DNA from: Finegoldia magna ATCC 53516
GTDB taxonomy: Bacteria; Bacillota; Clostridia; Tissierellales; Peptoniphilaceae
NCBI RefSeq assembly: GCF_000159695.1
Contig: NZ_CM000955.1
Location: forward strand, 879,473-943,472
Direction: 5' to 3'
DNA: 64,000 nucleotides
Part shown: one piece after another, positions 35,106-43,627 of the stretch
Position numbering within the stretch: the first letter of the stretch is position 1
Layout: each line of letters begins with the position of its first letter
Notes under the pieces: model-generated
The model's input: the letters and a program-made list of their open reading frames with translations, nothing else
Told to the model about the DNA's origin: nothing
Database searches by the model: none
Program-made: the position numbers and the translations under genes

Positions 35106-36854
35106 TTACACCAATAATCTTCCACCTTGTGTGTACAAATTATAATAATATCCTTTTTGTTCCATTAATTCTTGGTGCGTTCCTCGTTCGATTATTCCCT
35201 CTTCAGTCAACACCAAAATCAAATCTGCGTTTTGAACTGTTGTAAGTCTGTGGGCGATTGTAAGTGAACTTCTTCCTTTTGCCAAGTTTTCCAACGATTC
35301 TTGCACGATAAATTCGCTCTTGTTATCAAGCGCTGATGTCGCTTCGTCTAATATCAAAATCGGTGGGTTTTTCAAGAAAACTCTCGCGATTGAAATTCTT
35401 TGTTTTTGACCACCTGATAACATTACTCCACGTTCTCCAACATAAGTGTCAAATCCATTTTCCAAGTTCATTATAAAATCGTACGCTCCCGCTGCTTTTG
35501 CTGCGTCTATTACTTCTTGTTCTGTCGCATCTGGTTTTCCGTACAAAATATTTTCTCTGACAGTTCCACTGAACAAATACACATCTTGTTGAACCATTCC
35601 GATATTAGAACGAAGTGATTGAAGTTTGATTTTGCGAACGTCAATTCCTTCCACCAAAATTTCTCCGTCTTCTACATCGTAAAACCTTGGAATCAAATTG
35701 CACAACGTCGTTTTTCCTCCACCAGAAGGTCCAACCAATGCAACTTTTTGTCCAGGATTTATCGTAAATGAAATATTGTTCAACACATTTTCGCTGTTAT
35801 TATTGTATTTGAAGCTTACATCTTTGATTTCGATTTTGCCTTTGACATTTTTCAAATCCACAGCGTCTTCGTCGTCGAAAATTTCGATATCTTGATCCAT
35901 GATTTCTGTAAATCTTTCAATACCAGTCATTCCACGTTGGAATTGTTCCGTAAATTCTACAATTCTTCTCACTGTTGTAAGTAGCGTTTGAACGTATAGG
36001 ATGAACGCTACGATGTCCCCGCTACTCATCTTCCCTTCGACTAAGAAAAGTCCACCGAATAAAACCACGATAATGTACATTATTCCATCAAACGCCTTTG
36101 TTATCGTGTTAAATCCAGCCATAGATGCGTAAGTTTCTGATTTTATATCCAAGAATTTCTTGTTTCCTTTTTGGAATTTTTCGATTTCGACATCTTCATT
36201 CGCGAATGATTTTACAACTTTAACCCCTAGCAAACTGTCTTCGATGTCTGCATTCAACACTCCAATGTGGTGTTTTTGTTCTTTGAACCCTTTTCTCATT
36301 CTTCTGTTGTATTTGGATGCAAACACAATCATAAGTGGAATTGATAAGAACAAAATCACCGTCAACAACGCGTTCAATCTAACTAAAATTACAAATGAAA
36401 CTATTATTTTGATAAGTCCAATGAAATATTCTTCTGGACAGTGATGCGAAAATTCTGTTATATCGAACAAATCCGATGTGATTCTAGCCATAATTTGTCC
36501 GACTTTTGTTTCGTTAAAATACGAATCGGAAAGTTTTTGCAAATGTTGGAACACATCGTATCTCATGTCCGTTTCAATCTTTGCTCCCATTATGTGACCA
36601 GTTTTTGTCATATAATATCCAGCTAACAAATCAATTATTTTGATTACTAAAAGCAAAGCCGCCATTCTGAAAATCATTTCTCGTGTCAAAGTGTATGTTC
36701 CAAGCCCTGCATTTGTTAGTCTTCTCAAAATCATCGGCAACACCATATCCGTAAGTGTCGTAAGTGCCGCGCAGAACAAATCAAACATCAAAATGAATTT
36801 GTATTTTTTAAAATAAGGCATAACTCTTTTTATCAGATTAAGATTTCTTTTCAT
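35106..36854 (-). CDS. ABC half-exporter (fused membrane domain and ATPase, MsbA/LmrA type)
   Basis: The protein has 582 residues from the ATG at 36854, with GAAAGGAT in front. A TTG ten codons upstream is less likely. Residues 1-310 hold six membrane helices. The ATPase follows with Walker A GPSGGGKTT near residue 366, signature LSGGQKQRISIARVFL near 466, Walker B ILILDEATSALD and the H-loop AHRLTTV. It works as a homodimer exporting lipids or drugs. It is a single-gene unit, so the substrate cannot be inferred. Confidence 0.9.
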   Translation of the reverse strand: MKRNLNLIKRVMPYFKKYKFILMFDLFCAALTTLTDMVLPMILRRLTNAGLGTYTLTREMIFRMAALLLVIKIIDLLAGYYMTKTGHIMGAKIETDMRYDVFQHLQKLSDSYFNETKVGQIMARITSDLFDITEFSHHCPEEYFIGLIKIIVSFVILVRLNALLTVILFLSIPLMIVFASKYNRRMRKGFKEQKHHIGVLNADIEDSLLGVKVVKSFANEDVEIEKFQKGNKKFLDIKSETYASMAGFNTITKAFDGIMYIIVVLFGGLFLVEGKMSSGDIVAFILYVQTLLTTVRRIVEFTEQFQRGMTGIERFTEIMDQDIEIFDDEDAVDLKNVKGKIEIKDVSFKYNNNSENVLNNISFTINPGQKVALVGPSGGGKTTLCNLIPRFYDVEDGEILVEGIDVRKIKLQSLRSNIGMVQQDVYLFSGTVRENILYGKPDATEQEVIDAAKAAGAYDFIMNLENGFDTYVGERGVMLSGGQKQRISIARVFLKNPPILILDEATSALDNKSEFIVQESLENLAKGRSSLTIAHRLTTVQNADLILVLTEEGIIERGTHQELMEQKGYYYNLYTQGGRLLV

Positions 36855-36928
36855 ATTTGTATCCTTTCTTTTAAAATTAACCAATAAAATAATTATAGCA
36901 CATTAAATTATTTTACATAAGAAACAAA

Positions 36929-36967
36929 CCGCCCAATTTAAAATCAATCTGATTTCAAACTTGGCGG
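36929..36967 (-). terminator. Terminator of the four-helix membrane protein gene
   Basis: CCGCC...GGCGG outer stem with inner AATC/GATT pairing and a short T-rich tail on the minus strand, directly after the stop at 36973. Confidence 0.65.
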
Positions 36968-36972
36968 CCGAT

Positions 36973-37572
36973 TTATTTTGTGGATAATTTTTTCATTAAT
37001 ATTGTAATTGCAAAAAATCCTACCAATATTAAAATGTAAATAAAAATATTAAGTGTGAATAAGTTTTGCTTAACAGGTCCTGAAAAAATCGAAAAATATG
37101 AAAACAAAACAATTCCAATCGCTGATATAGCAATCAAAATGTATCTGAATTTACTGTCATGAAATCTCTTTTCTTTTCTGGAAATTATAATCGGAGTTGC
37201 AATTACAGCTGCAAACATCGTCAAATAAAGTATAACTGCAGACACTGAAATTTGTTTAAATTCCAATCCTAAGAAATTTCTGATTAGATTGGTAGCAAGT
37301 CCAACAGAAGTTATCAACAAAAAGTAATACACAAATTCTATTAATTTATTCGCTATACTCACATTAGAAAAATCTTCGATGTAGTTGTTCACCTTTCGAA
37401 GTTCTGATTTGTACAATTCTTCTGTAGGAAATGCACCTTTTTTTTGTAACTGCATCAAATCAATATTCAAAAGTTTCTCACATTCACTAAACGTCTTAAA
37501 ATACAGGTTTCTTGTCTTCAAATTCATCATAATTCTTTGTTTTATATCTGAAAAATCTTCGTCCAATTTCAT
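36973..37572 (-). CDS. Uncharacterised membrane protein with four helices
   Basis: The protein has 199 residues. The N-terminal ~75 residues are soluble and helical (KTFSECEKLLNIDLMQLQKKG), then four hydrophobic segments lie at about 77-99, 108-126, 142-160 and 170-190. The plan resembles DUF1129-like proteins, often found with PadR regulators, but I see no diagnostic motif. The gene stands alone and faces the DnaA-box cluster. Confidence 0.6.
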   Translation of the reverse strand: MKLDEDFSDIKQRIMMNLKTRNLYFKTFSECEKLLNIDLMQLQKKGAFPTEELYKSELRKVNNYIEDFSNVSIANKLIEFVYYFLLITSVGLATNLIRNFLGLEFKQISVSAVILYLTMFAAVIATPIIISRKEKRFHDSKFRYILIAISAIGIVLFSYFSIFSGPVKQNLFTLNIFIYILILVGFFAITILMKKLSTK

Positions 37573-37676
37573 TCGTTTTCACCTCTCATATATAATACCA
37601 TAAAAAAACTATAAATTATTCAATTGATATTCAAAAATTATTCACGATATTTTATCCCAAATTGTTGGTAAGTTTT

Positions 37677-37768
37677 TGTGGATAAATGTGGATAATGTGG
37701 ATAACTTTGTGGATATCTTGAAATAAGCCAAATTTTTTCCACAAATTATCGTCAAATTTTGTGGAAAA
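37677..37768. other. Cluster of six DnaA-box-like 9-mers
   Basis: Perfect TGTGGATAA boxes are at 37677-37685, 37687-37695 and 37696-37704, with TGTGGATAT at 37708-37716, all in the same orientation. Two TGTGGAAAA boxes follow in opposite orientation (37735-37743 minus, 37760-37768 plus), forming an inverted repeat. AT-rich DNA follows. The flanking genes and their strands do not look like a chromosome origin, so a DnaA titration or regulatory site is more likely. Confidence 0.7.
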
Positions 37769-37920
37769 AATTTGTATAACTTATTTGAAATGTATATTCG
37801 ATAAATTTATTTAACACTCAGTTAATAAATATAATCGAACTTTCAAAATACTTACATTAAAATTCAATTCATTTTCAATGTATTACTTTTCCTAAAGTAT
37901 ATCGTCGCAGCCTGTTATGC

Positions 37921-37926
37921 TATAAT
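37921..37926 (+). promoter_or_regulatory. Extended -10 promoter of the S9 peptidase gene
   Basis: ATGCTATAAT (TGn-extended consensus -10), 31 bases before the chosen start. It lies about 150 bases downstream of the DnaA-box cluster. Confidence 0.6.
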
Positions 37927-37956
37927 TATCTTAATATATAAATGAAGGAGAGTTAT

Positions 37957-39852
37957 ATGAAATATTTCGATTACGATTCATTTAAAGACTTTACATTTAT
38001 TTCAAAGTTAAAAGCTTTAAAAAATTCAGACGATATTTTCTGTGTTACGACCACAGCTAATATAAAAGATAACAAATACGATTCAAATATTCACAAAATC
38101 GGAGACAATAAAAACTTCACGAGTTCCGACAAAGACTCTTCATTTTTTGAATTGAGTGATGGAGATTTATTGATTGTTAGAAATTCTGAAAAAGAAGAAG
38201 ATTCTGACACGACGTCTTTTTACAGACTTCCTGTTAATGGTGGAGAAGCTGTAAAAGAGTTCGACATCGATTTAAAAAACTGTGAAATTATTTTCGAATT
38301 GGAAGATTCTTTTATCCTAAAATACGAATTCGATAGACATCATGAGATGAATAAAATCACAGAAGAAGAAAAAAACGAAGATGTCGAAGTTTTGACAGAA
38401 CTTCCCTATTTTGAAAATGCAGTTGGATTTACCGACAAAAAAAGAACTAGACTTGCAAGATATTTTCCAAGCATCGACAAAATGGATATTCTGACAGACG
38501 AATTTTCAAATATTTCATCTGTCGACATCAATGATGACAAATCAAAACTTGTTTTCGCGAGAAATTCTTACGAAAATGTTATGAAAATCGAAGATGATTT
38601 AGTTGAATACGATTTGAAATCCGGAAAAGAGTCCGTGATTTTACAAGGTTTCATGATAATGTCTGTGAAATATTTCAACGACGATATCGTAATTCTCGCT
38701 ACAGATGGAAAAGAACACGGACTGAACCAAGACTGTGAAATCTACAAAGTTGCAGGCAACAAAGCGATTAAACTAAACAAAGATCACTATTGTTTGTATA
38801 ATTCTATCGGTTGTGATTTGAAATATTCTTCAGGTAGTCAAATCGAAAAGACTGACGACTACATGTATTTTGTGATTTTGGATGGATATGGCAGTGCGAT
38901 TTTGAGAATGGATAAGAATCACAACTTCGATAAGATTTTCTCCACGAACAATTCTATCAATATGATTTCTGTGAAAAACGATGATGTGTACTACGTTTTG
39001 ATATCTGAAAATCACGGACAAGAAGTTTACAAATTAAATGGAGAACAACTAACTCATTTGAATAATGACGAATATCATATAAGCAAAAAAGACAAGTTTA
39101 CGTTTGAAAATGATGGTAATTCATTCACAGGCTGGGTAATTTACCCAAAAGATTACGATAAAAATAAAAAATATCCAGGCGTTTTGTCCGTACACGGCGG
39201 TCCAAAAACTGTTTTCGGTGAAGTATTGTTCCATGAAATGGAATTACTGTCTTCTAAAGGATACTTCGTTTTCTATACAAATCCACGTGGAAGTGACGGA
39301 TATGGAAATGAATTTATGGATATAAGAGGAAAATACGGAGATGTAGATTATTCAGATTTGATGAAATTCACAGATATTGTTATGGACAAATACCCTATCG
39401 ACAAACTTGGCTACACCGGAGGATCTTACGGAGGATTCATGGCAAATTGGATGATGACTCACACTAACAGATTCGATTGTTTTGTAAGTCAACGCTCGAT
39501 TTCAAATTGGATTTCTTTCAGTTTGATTTCGGATATTGGATATTATTTTGGAACGGATCAAAACCACACTGAAACAGTGTTAGATGATTATGATAAATTG
39601 TGGGACAAATCTCCGCTAAAATACGCAAAAAATGCACACACTCCAACTCTTTTTATTCATTCCACAAAAGATTACAGATGTCCGGTGTCTGAAGGAATGC
39701 AAATGTTTCAAGCTTTGAAACTTAACAACACACAAACAAGGTTTGTGATGTTTTACGGAGAAAACCACGAACTTTCACGTTCTGGAAAACCTAAAAACAG
39801 AATCAGAAGATTAAAAGAAATCTGCGATTGGTTTGATGAATATTTGAGGTAG
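37957..39852 (+). CDS. S9-family serine peptidase (acylaminoacyl/prolyl oligopeptidase-like)
   Basis: The protein has 631 residues from ATG 37957, preceded by AAGGAGAG. An ATG five codons earlier contains the ribosome site and is rejected. The N-terminal ~370 residues are a beta-propeller-like domain. The C-terminal alpha/beta hydrolase has VHGGP, the nucleophile elbow TGGSYGGFM, Asp in HSTKDYRCPV and His in YGENHEL. There is no signal peptide, so it probably trims imported peptides in the cytosol. Confidence 0.9.
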   Translation: MKYFDYDSFKDFTFISKLKALKNSDDIFCVTTTANIKDNKYDSNIHKIGDNKNFTSSDKDSSFFELSDGDLLIVRNSEKEEDSDTTSFYRLPVNGGEAVKEFDIDLKNCEIIFELEDSFILKYEFDRHHEMNKITEEEKNEDVEVLTELPYFENAVGFTDKKRTRLARYFPSIDKMDILTDEFSNISSVDINDDKSKLVFARNSYENVMKIEDDLVEYDLKSGKESVILQGFMIMSVKYFNDDIVILATDGKEHGLNQDCEIYKVAGNKAIKLNKDHYCLYNSIGCDLKYSSGSQIEKTDDYMYFVILDGYGSAILRMDKNHNFDKIFSTNNSINMISVKNDDVYYVLISENHGQEVYKLNGEQLTHLNNDEYHISKKDKFTFENDGNSFTGWVIYPKDYDKNKKYPGVLSVHGGPKTVFGEVLFHEMELLSSKGYFVFYTNPRGSDGYGNEFMDIRGKYGDVDYSDLMKFTDIVMDKYPIDKLGYTGGSYGGFMANWMMTHTNRFDCFVSQRSISNWISFSLISDIGYYFGTDQNHTETVLDDYDKLWDKSPLKYAKNAHTPTLFIHSTKDYRCPVSEGMQMFQALKLNNTQTRFVMFYGENHELSRSGKPKNRIRRLKEICDWFDEYLR

Positions 39853-40710
39853 ATGATGAAAAAACAGAAAAAAGAAAAAAAGAATTTGTTCTTCAAAAAA
39901 TTATTGCAATCAATAAAAGAAGACCAAATCCCATTATTAAGCGCACAGACAACCTATCATTTTATAATGAGCTTGGTGCCATTTCTAATAGTTTTATTGA
40001 ATATTGTATTGATGGTTGCTGCTAGTAAACTTGATTTGATTTTCAAATGGATGGAAGTAATTCCCTCTGAAACGAGAAATATACTAATGACATTAATCAA
40101 CACGATTATAAGTAACAGATCCTCATCTGTACTTTCCATCTCTTTGTTGGTGGCGTTGTGGTCTAGTTCTAAAGCTTTGAAATCTTTAATCAAAGCTATG
40201 AACAAAGCATTTGATGTGAGAAGCGAAAACGGATTTTTGAAAACACAACTCAAAAGCATTCTGTTCACCGTGGTACTACTTTTATTGTTGATGGTGACAT
40301 TGGTATTTATCGCATTTGGTGGTTTGATTTTAAATCTAATTGAGCAATATATGAAAATACGAATACCTTACTTCGCACAATTTTTCAGATATTTAATCCC
40401 TATCGTATCCATGATTTTTGGATTCACATTACTATACAAATTCGCACCAGATTTCGATTCTACAAGAAGTATCAAATGGAAATCCGCAATGCTAGGAGGA
40501 ACTATCGCAACCATCGGATGGCTTTTAATTACATTGTTGTATTCGTTCTACGTTTCCAACATTTCGAATATGTCCTTGACCTACGGTCCATTGGTAGGCG
40601 TATTCGCACTTTTTGTGTGGATTAACTTATCTTCACAAATAATCTTGATTTCAGCAGAAATAACCGCAAACTACGACCAAGTTAAAAGAGGCGTTATTTA
40701 TTCGACTTAG
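39853..40710 (+). CDS. YihY/BrkB-family membrane protein
   Basis: The protein has 285 residues with six membrane helices after a basic N-terminus. Family elements are PLLSAQTTYHFIMSLVPFL near residue 28, LWSSSKALKSLIKAMNKAFD near 98 and YGPLVGVFALFVWI near 240. The family was once called RNase BN, but it is now considered a membrane protein of unclear role. It begins right after the S9 peptidase stop with two ATGs in a row, so it depends on that transcript. Confidence 0.88.
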   Translation: MMKKQKKEKKNLFFKKLLQSIKEDQIPLLSAQTTYHFIMSLVPFLIVLLNIVLMVAASKLDLIFKWMEVIPSETRNILMTLINTIISNRSSSVLSISLLVALWSSSKALKSLIKAMNKAFDVRSENGFLKTQLKSILFTVVLLLLLMVTLVFIAFGGLILNLIEQYMKIRIPYFAQFFRYLIPIVSMIFGFTLLYKFAPDFDSTRSIKWKSAMLGGTIATIGWLLITLLYSFYVSNISNMSLTYGPLVGVFALFVWINLSSQIILISAEITANYDQVKRGVIYST

Positions 40711-40743
40711 AATTAACTGAAATAAGTAGAGTATAAGCTTTGA

Positions 40744-40944
40744 CAATAATAAATTGAAACAAACCAAAAACATCGTAAACAAGCGAATCATTAGGAAAAA
40801 ATTATTCTAAATTCAAGCGAAATGAAATGTTAAAAAATCGCACTGTCTGAGCGTCAGCGAGGCTTTCGATTTCAGTTTCATGAGCGATGAATTTTTCAAT
40901 TTTTGTAGACAGATGAGCGGTTTACGAGTTTTTGTGTTTTATTG
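40744..40944. repeat. Hairpin-forming intergenic element, copy 2
   Basis: The ends are inverted: CAATAA with TTATTG, AAAAAC with GTTTTT, and CGTAAAC (40774-40780) with GTTTACG (40920-40926). The core stem at 40822-40881 pairs ATGAAA with TTTCAT and AAATCG with CGATTT around a loop containing CTGTCTGAGCGTCAGCGAGG, the same loop type as at 5362-5382. It is noncoding. Confidence 0.65.
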
Positions 40945-40945
40945 T
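40902..40945 (+). repeat. 44-base direct repeat, copy 1
   Basis: It matches 41204-41247 at 42 of 44 positions and forms the right end of hairpin element 2. Confidence 0.85.
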
Positions 40946-40990
40946 ACCTTTAAAATCTTGATGTCAAGCAATATGTAAATATATGAAATA

Positions 40991-41174
40991 AAAATAGACA
41001 AACCGATACGGTTAGAATATCATACGGAGAAAATAAGTATAAATTCAAGCGAAGTGAATCGTAAAAAAATTGTGCTGTCTGAGCCGAAGGCGAGTTCACA
41101 ATTTTAGATTCACAAGCTTAGAATTTATTTATTTGCGTAGTCTAGATATTCGTTCATATCGGTTTGTCTATTTT
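40991..41174. repeat. Hairpin-forming intergenic element, copy 3, with perfect 18-base ends
   Basis: The outer 18 bases (40991-41008) are a perfect inverted repeat of 41157-41174. Pairing continues inward with few gaps. The core pairs GTGAATC with GATTCAC and AAAATTGTG with CACAATTTT around the loop CTGTCTGAGCCGAAGGCGAG, which itself contains GCC-GAA-GGC. It is noncoding and lies between the two 44-base direct repeats. Confidence 0.75.
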
Positions 41175-41203
41175 CGTATATCTTGAAGCTACCTTTAGCA
41201 ATA

Positions 41204-41247
41204 TTTGTAGACAGATGAGTGGTTTACGATTTTTTGTGTTTTATTGT
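41204..41247 (+). repeat. 44-base direct repeat, copy 2
   Basis: It matches 40902-40945 with two substitutions. A matching left end of a hairpin element is not clear here, so this may be the remnant of another copy. Confidence 0.85.
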
Positions 41248-41309
41248 CTCTGTAAAACATAGATGGCTTGCACTTCATTGTTTCAATGAAATGTGCCAAT
41301 AATAATTTT

Positions 41310-42392
41310 CTAATTCAATATAAAAGCCAAATACAACCTGATAAAATCTTCTACATTTCTAGGGTCAAGTCCTGTAATATCCCTGAGTTTATTCAGCCTG
41401 TACTGAACGGTGTTTTTGTGTACGAACAAATCCTCCGCACATTTTGTTATGCTTTGATTATTTGTCGCATAAATTTTTATCAAATCTTTGTAAATATTGT
41501 AATCTTCGTCGGAAATATCTTTCAACACGACTTCTTTAAATTTTTTGATTCTATCTTTTTTGATACTTCCAAGCAAAATTCCCAAATCCAACGTGGAATA
41601 ATCCACAACGCAGTCTTTTCTTTGCAAATTATCCAACCAATCCAATGCAACCATGCAATTATCGTAATTTTTCTTAAATTGGTTAATCATTTTGAATGAA
41701 CCGCTAATTCCAAAATACACCCTACTATCTATGGCATCGTGAATTTGGTTTCTAATTTTATCAAGTTTTTTCTTTATGATAATCTTGTCTACGTTATTGG
41801 CAAGAATTACAATTTCTCCATAAAACACGCTGTAGACGAAATTATTAGACAAATTGTTTTCCAAGATTTTATAAATTTGATCGGAATCTTTCAACAAAAA
41901 TCTGCTTTCGGAATTTTTGCCGACTATTACGTATTTTTCGTCTTCACTTTCCAAATATCTATACAATCCGTAATCGTCCAACTCATTTATCAAACTCTCA
42001 AACAAATACTTGTTCATGTCCTTTTTCTTGAGTTTGTTTTTCTCAACGAGTTGTTCTTTGACTAGTATTTCGGTCATTTTTTTGATGATGTTACCGTATT
42101 TCATAACTTCGTCTTTGTTTCCAGTAATTCCGATAACGGCTATGATTTCTCCGTCGATTGTAACTGGGATATTAATGCCCTTTTTTGCTCCGACATATTC
42201 TTTCTCATTATCGACAAAAATCGTTTTGTTTTGCTTTACGCATTCCTTCGCAGCTTCGTGATAAGTGCCAATTCTATTTGAATTTGTAGAATAAATAATA
42301 TATCCTTCTTGGTCGAAAAAGTTCAAATCGTAATCAATTACATCTTTTAATTTTTCAACTATCATTTTTGCAGTGTGATCAGAAATTCTCAT
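41310..42392 (-). CDS. cdaR: CdaR-family sugar-diacid/glycerate regulator
   Basis: The protein has 360 residues. Residues 1-130 are the diacid-recognition sensor domain, with IINIPVTIDGEIIAVIGITG-type sequence near 75-95. A middle GGDEF-like region follows. The C-terminal PucR-type helix-turn-helix is clear (CAEDLFVHKNTVQYRLNKLR near 315-334). These proteins activate glucarate/galactarate/glycerate genes. It is divergent from the glycerate kinase/permease pair, 103 bases away, which is strong contextual support. Confidence 0.88.
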   Translation of the reverse strand: MRISDHTAKMIVEKLKDVIDYDLNFFDQEGYIIYSTNSNRIGTYHEAAKECVKQNKTIFVDNEKEYVGAKKGINIPVTIDGEIIAVIGITGNKDEVMKYGNIIKKMTEILVKEQLVEKNKLKKKDMNKYLFESLINELDDYGLYRYLESEDEKYVIVGKNSESRFLLKDSDQIYKILENNLSNNFVYSVFYGEIVILANNVDKIIIKKKLDKIRNQIHDAIDSRVYFGISGSFKMINQFKKNYDNCMVALDWLDNLQRKDCVVDYSTLDLGILLGSIKKDRIKKFKEVVLKDISDEDYNIYKDLIKIYATNNQSITKCAEDLFVHKNTVQYRLNKLRDITGLDPRNVEDFIRLYLAFILN

Positions 42393-42495
42393 TTGTTCTC
42401 CATAATAATAAATTTATTTGTTCATTTAACATTATTATTACATAAAACATACATTTGTGCAATCGTTTGTTATAAAATTGAGGTAGGAGGTTGTT

Positions 42496-43626
42496 ATGAA
42501 TATATTAGTATTGATAGACTCTTTTAAAGGCAGTTTGAGTTCTTTGGAAGCAGGAGAAATCATCAAAAAAGCTTGTGAACAAGATCCTTCAAACAAGGTG
42601 ATAGTAAAACCTGTTGCTGATGGTGGAGAAGGAACTATTGATTCATTAAAGGATATTAAAAACGCTAAAATAGTTGAAGTCGATGTACATAATCCTTTGA
42701 TGGAACATCACACAGCTAGATATTTAATCGTTGATGATAAACTTGCAATTATGGAAATGAGTGAATCCAGCGGACTTACGCTTATAAAGGACAATTTGGA
42801 TCCAATGAATGCTACGACATTTGGAGTTGGAGATATGATAAAGGACGCTTTGGATAAAAATATCAGAGAATTTATCATTGGAATCGGCGGATCTGCAACT
42901 ACAGATGGTGGCATGGGAATGCTTCGAAGTTTGGGAGCACGATTTTTTGACGAAGACGGAATCGAAATCTCAAACGGTCCAATCGGAATTATCGATTTGG
43001 AAACAATTGATTTGGATAATTTCGATGCAAGACTTAAAGAATGTACATTCCAAATAGCTTGTGATGTGGACAATCCATTGTGTGGAGAACGCGGTTCGGC
43101 AAGGGTATTTGCCCCACAAAAAGGTGCAAGTCCAAAACAAGTTGAAGAATTGGATAAACTTCTTGGCAAATATCACGAAGTTACAAAAAAAGTTATTCCA
43201 GATGCAAATGATACGATTGAAGGAGCAGGTGCTGCTGGTGGTTTAGGTTACGCTTTAAAAAATTATTTGAATGCAGAATTGAAACCAGGGATTGAAATCA
43301 TTCTAGAAATGCTTGGCGCAGATGAGTTAATCAAAAATTCCGATTTGATTATCACCGGTGAAGGCAAGATGGATTTCCAAACATCTATGGGAAAAACTCC
43401 AGTAGGAATTGCTAATGCAGCGAAAAAATACAATAAAAAAGTCATCGCTTTTTGTGGCGTTTGCGATAACGATGCAGTCTCAGTTAACGATAGAGGAATC
43501 GATGCATTCTTCCCTATTTTAAATAAATGTATGAGCACAAATGAAGCTATGGACAAAAAAGTTTCAGAAGAAAACTTGTACAGAAGTGTTGACCAAGTAA
43601 TGAAATTAATAAATTTATGGAGGTAG
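42496..43626 (+). CDS. garK: Glycerate kinase (GarK/GlxK type)
   Basis: The 376-residue kinase has the family start VLIDSFKGSLSSLEAGEIIK, KPVADGGEGTIDSL near residue 38, IGIGGSATTDGGMGML near 131 and GAGAAGGLGYAL near 250. It phosphorylates glycerate to 2-phosphoglycerate (this class) for entry into lower glycolysis. AGGAGGTTGTT precedes the ATG. The permease gene follows after 1 base, and the divergent CdaR is the likely regulator. Confidence 0.93.
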   Translation: MNILVLIDSFKGSLSSLEAGEIIKKACEQDPSNKVIVKPVADGGEGTIDSLKDIKNAKIVEVDVHNPLMEHHTARYLIVDDKLAIMEMSESSGLTLIKDNLDPMNATTFGVGDMIKDALDKNIREFIIGIGGSATTDGGMGMLRSLGARFFDEDGIEISNGPIGIIDLETIDLDNFDARLKECTFQIACDVDNPLCGERGSARVFAPQKGASPKQVEELDKLLGKYHEVTKKVIPDANDTIEGAGAAGGLGYALKNYLNAELKPGIEIILEMLGADELIKNSDLIITGEGKMDFQTSMGKTPVGIANAAKKYNKKVIAFCGVCDNDAVSVNDRGIDAFFPILNKCMSTNEAMDKKVSEENLYRSVDQVMKLINLWR

Positions 43627-43627
43627 T

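Noticed and set aside
37600..37941. Chromosome replication origin
   Set aside because: DnaA boxes and AT-rich DNA are present, but dnaA, dnaN, rpmH or gidA-type neighbours and a change of gene strand bias are absent. I report it as a DnaA-box cluster instead.
42404..42439. AATAATAA/TTATTATT inverted repeat between cdaR and garK as CdaR operator
   Set aside because: The arms are low-complexity A/T and expected by chance in such DNA. I have no further support.
42708..43169. 153-codon minus-strand frame inside glycerate kinase
   Set aside because: Antisense shadow of a strongly recognised gene, with no promoter or ribosome site.
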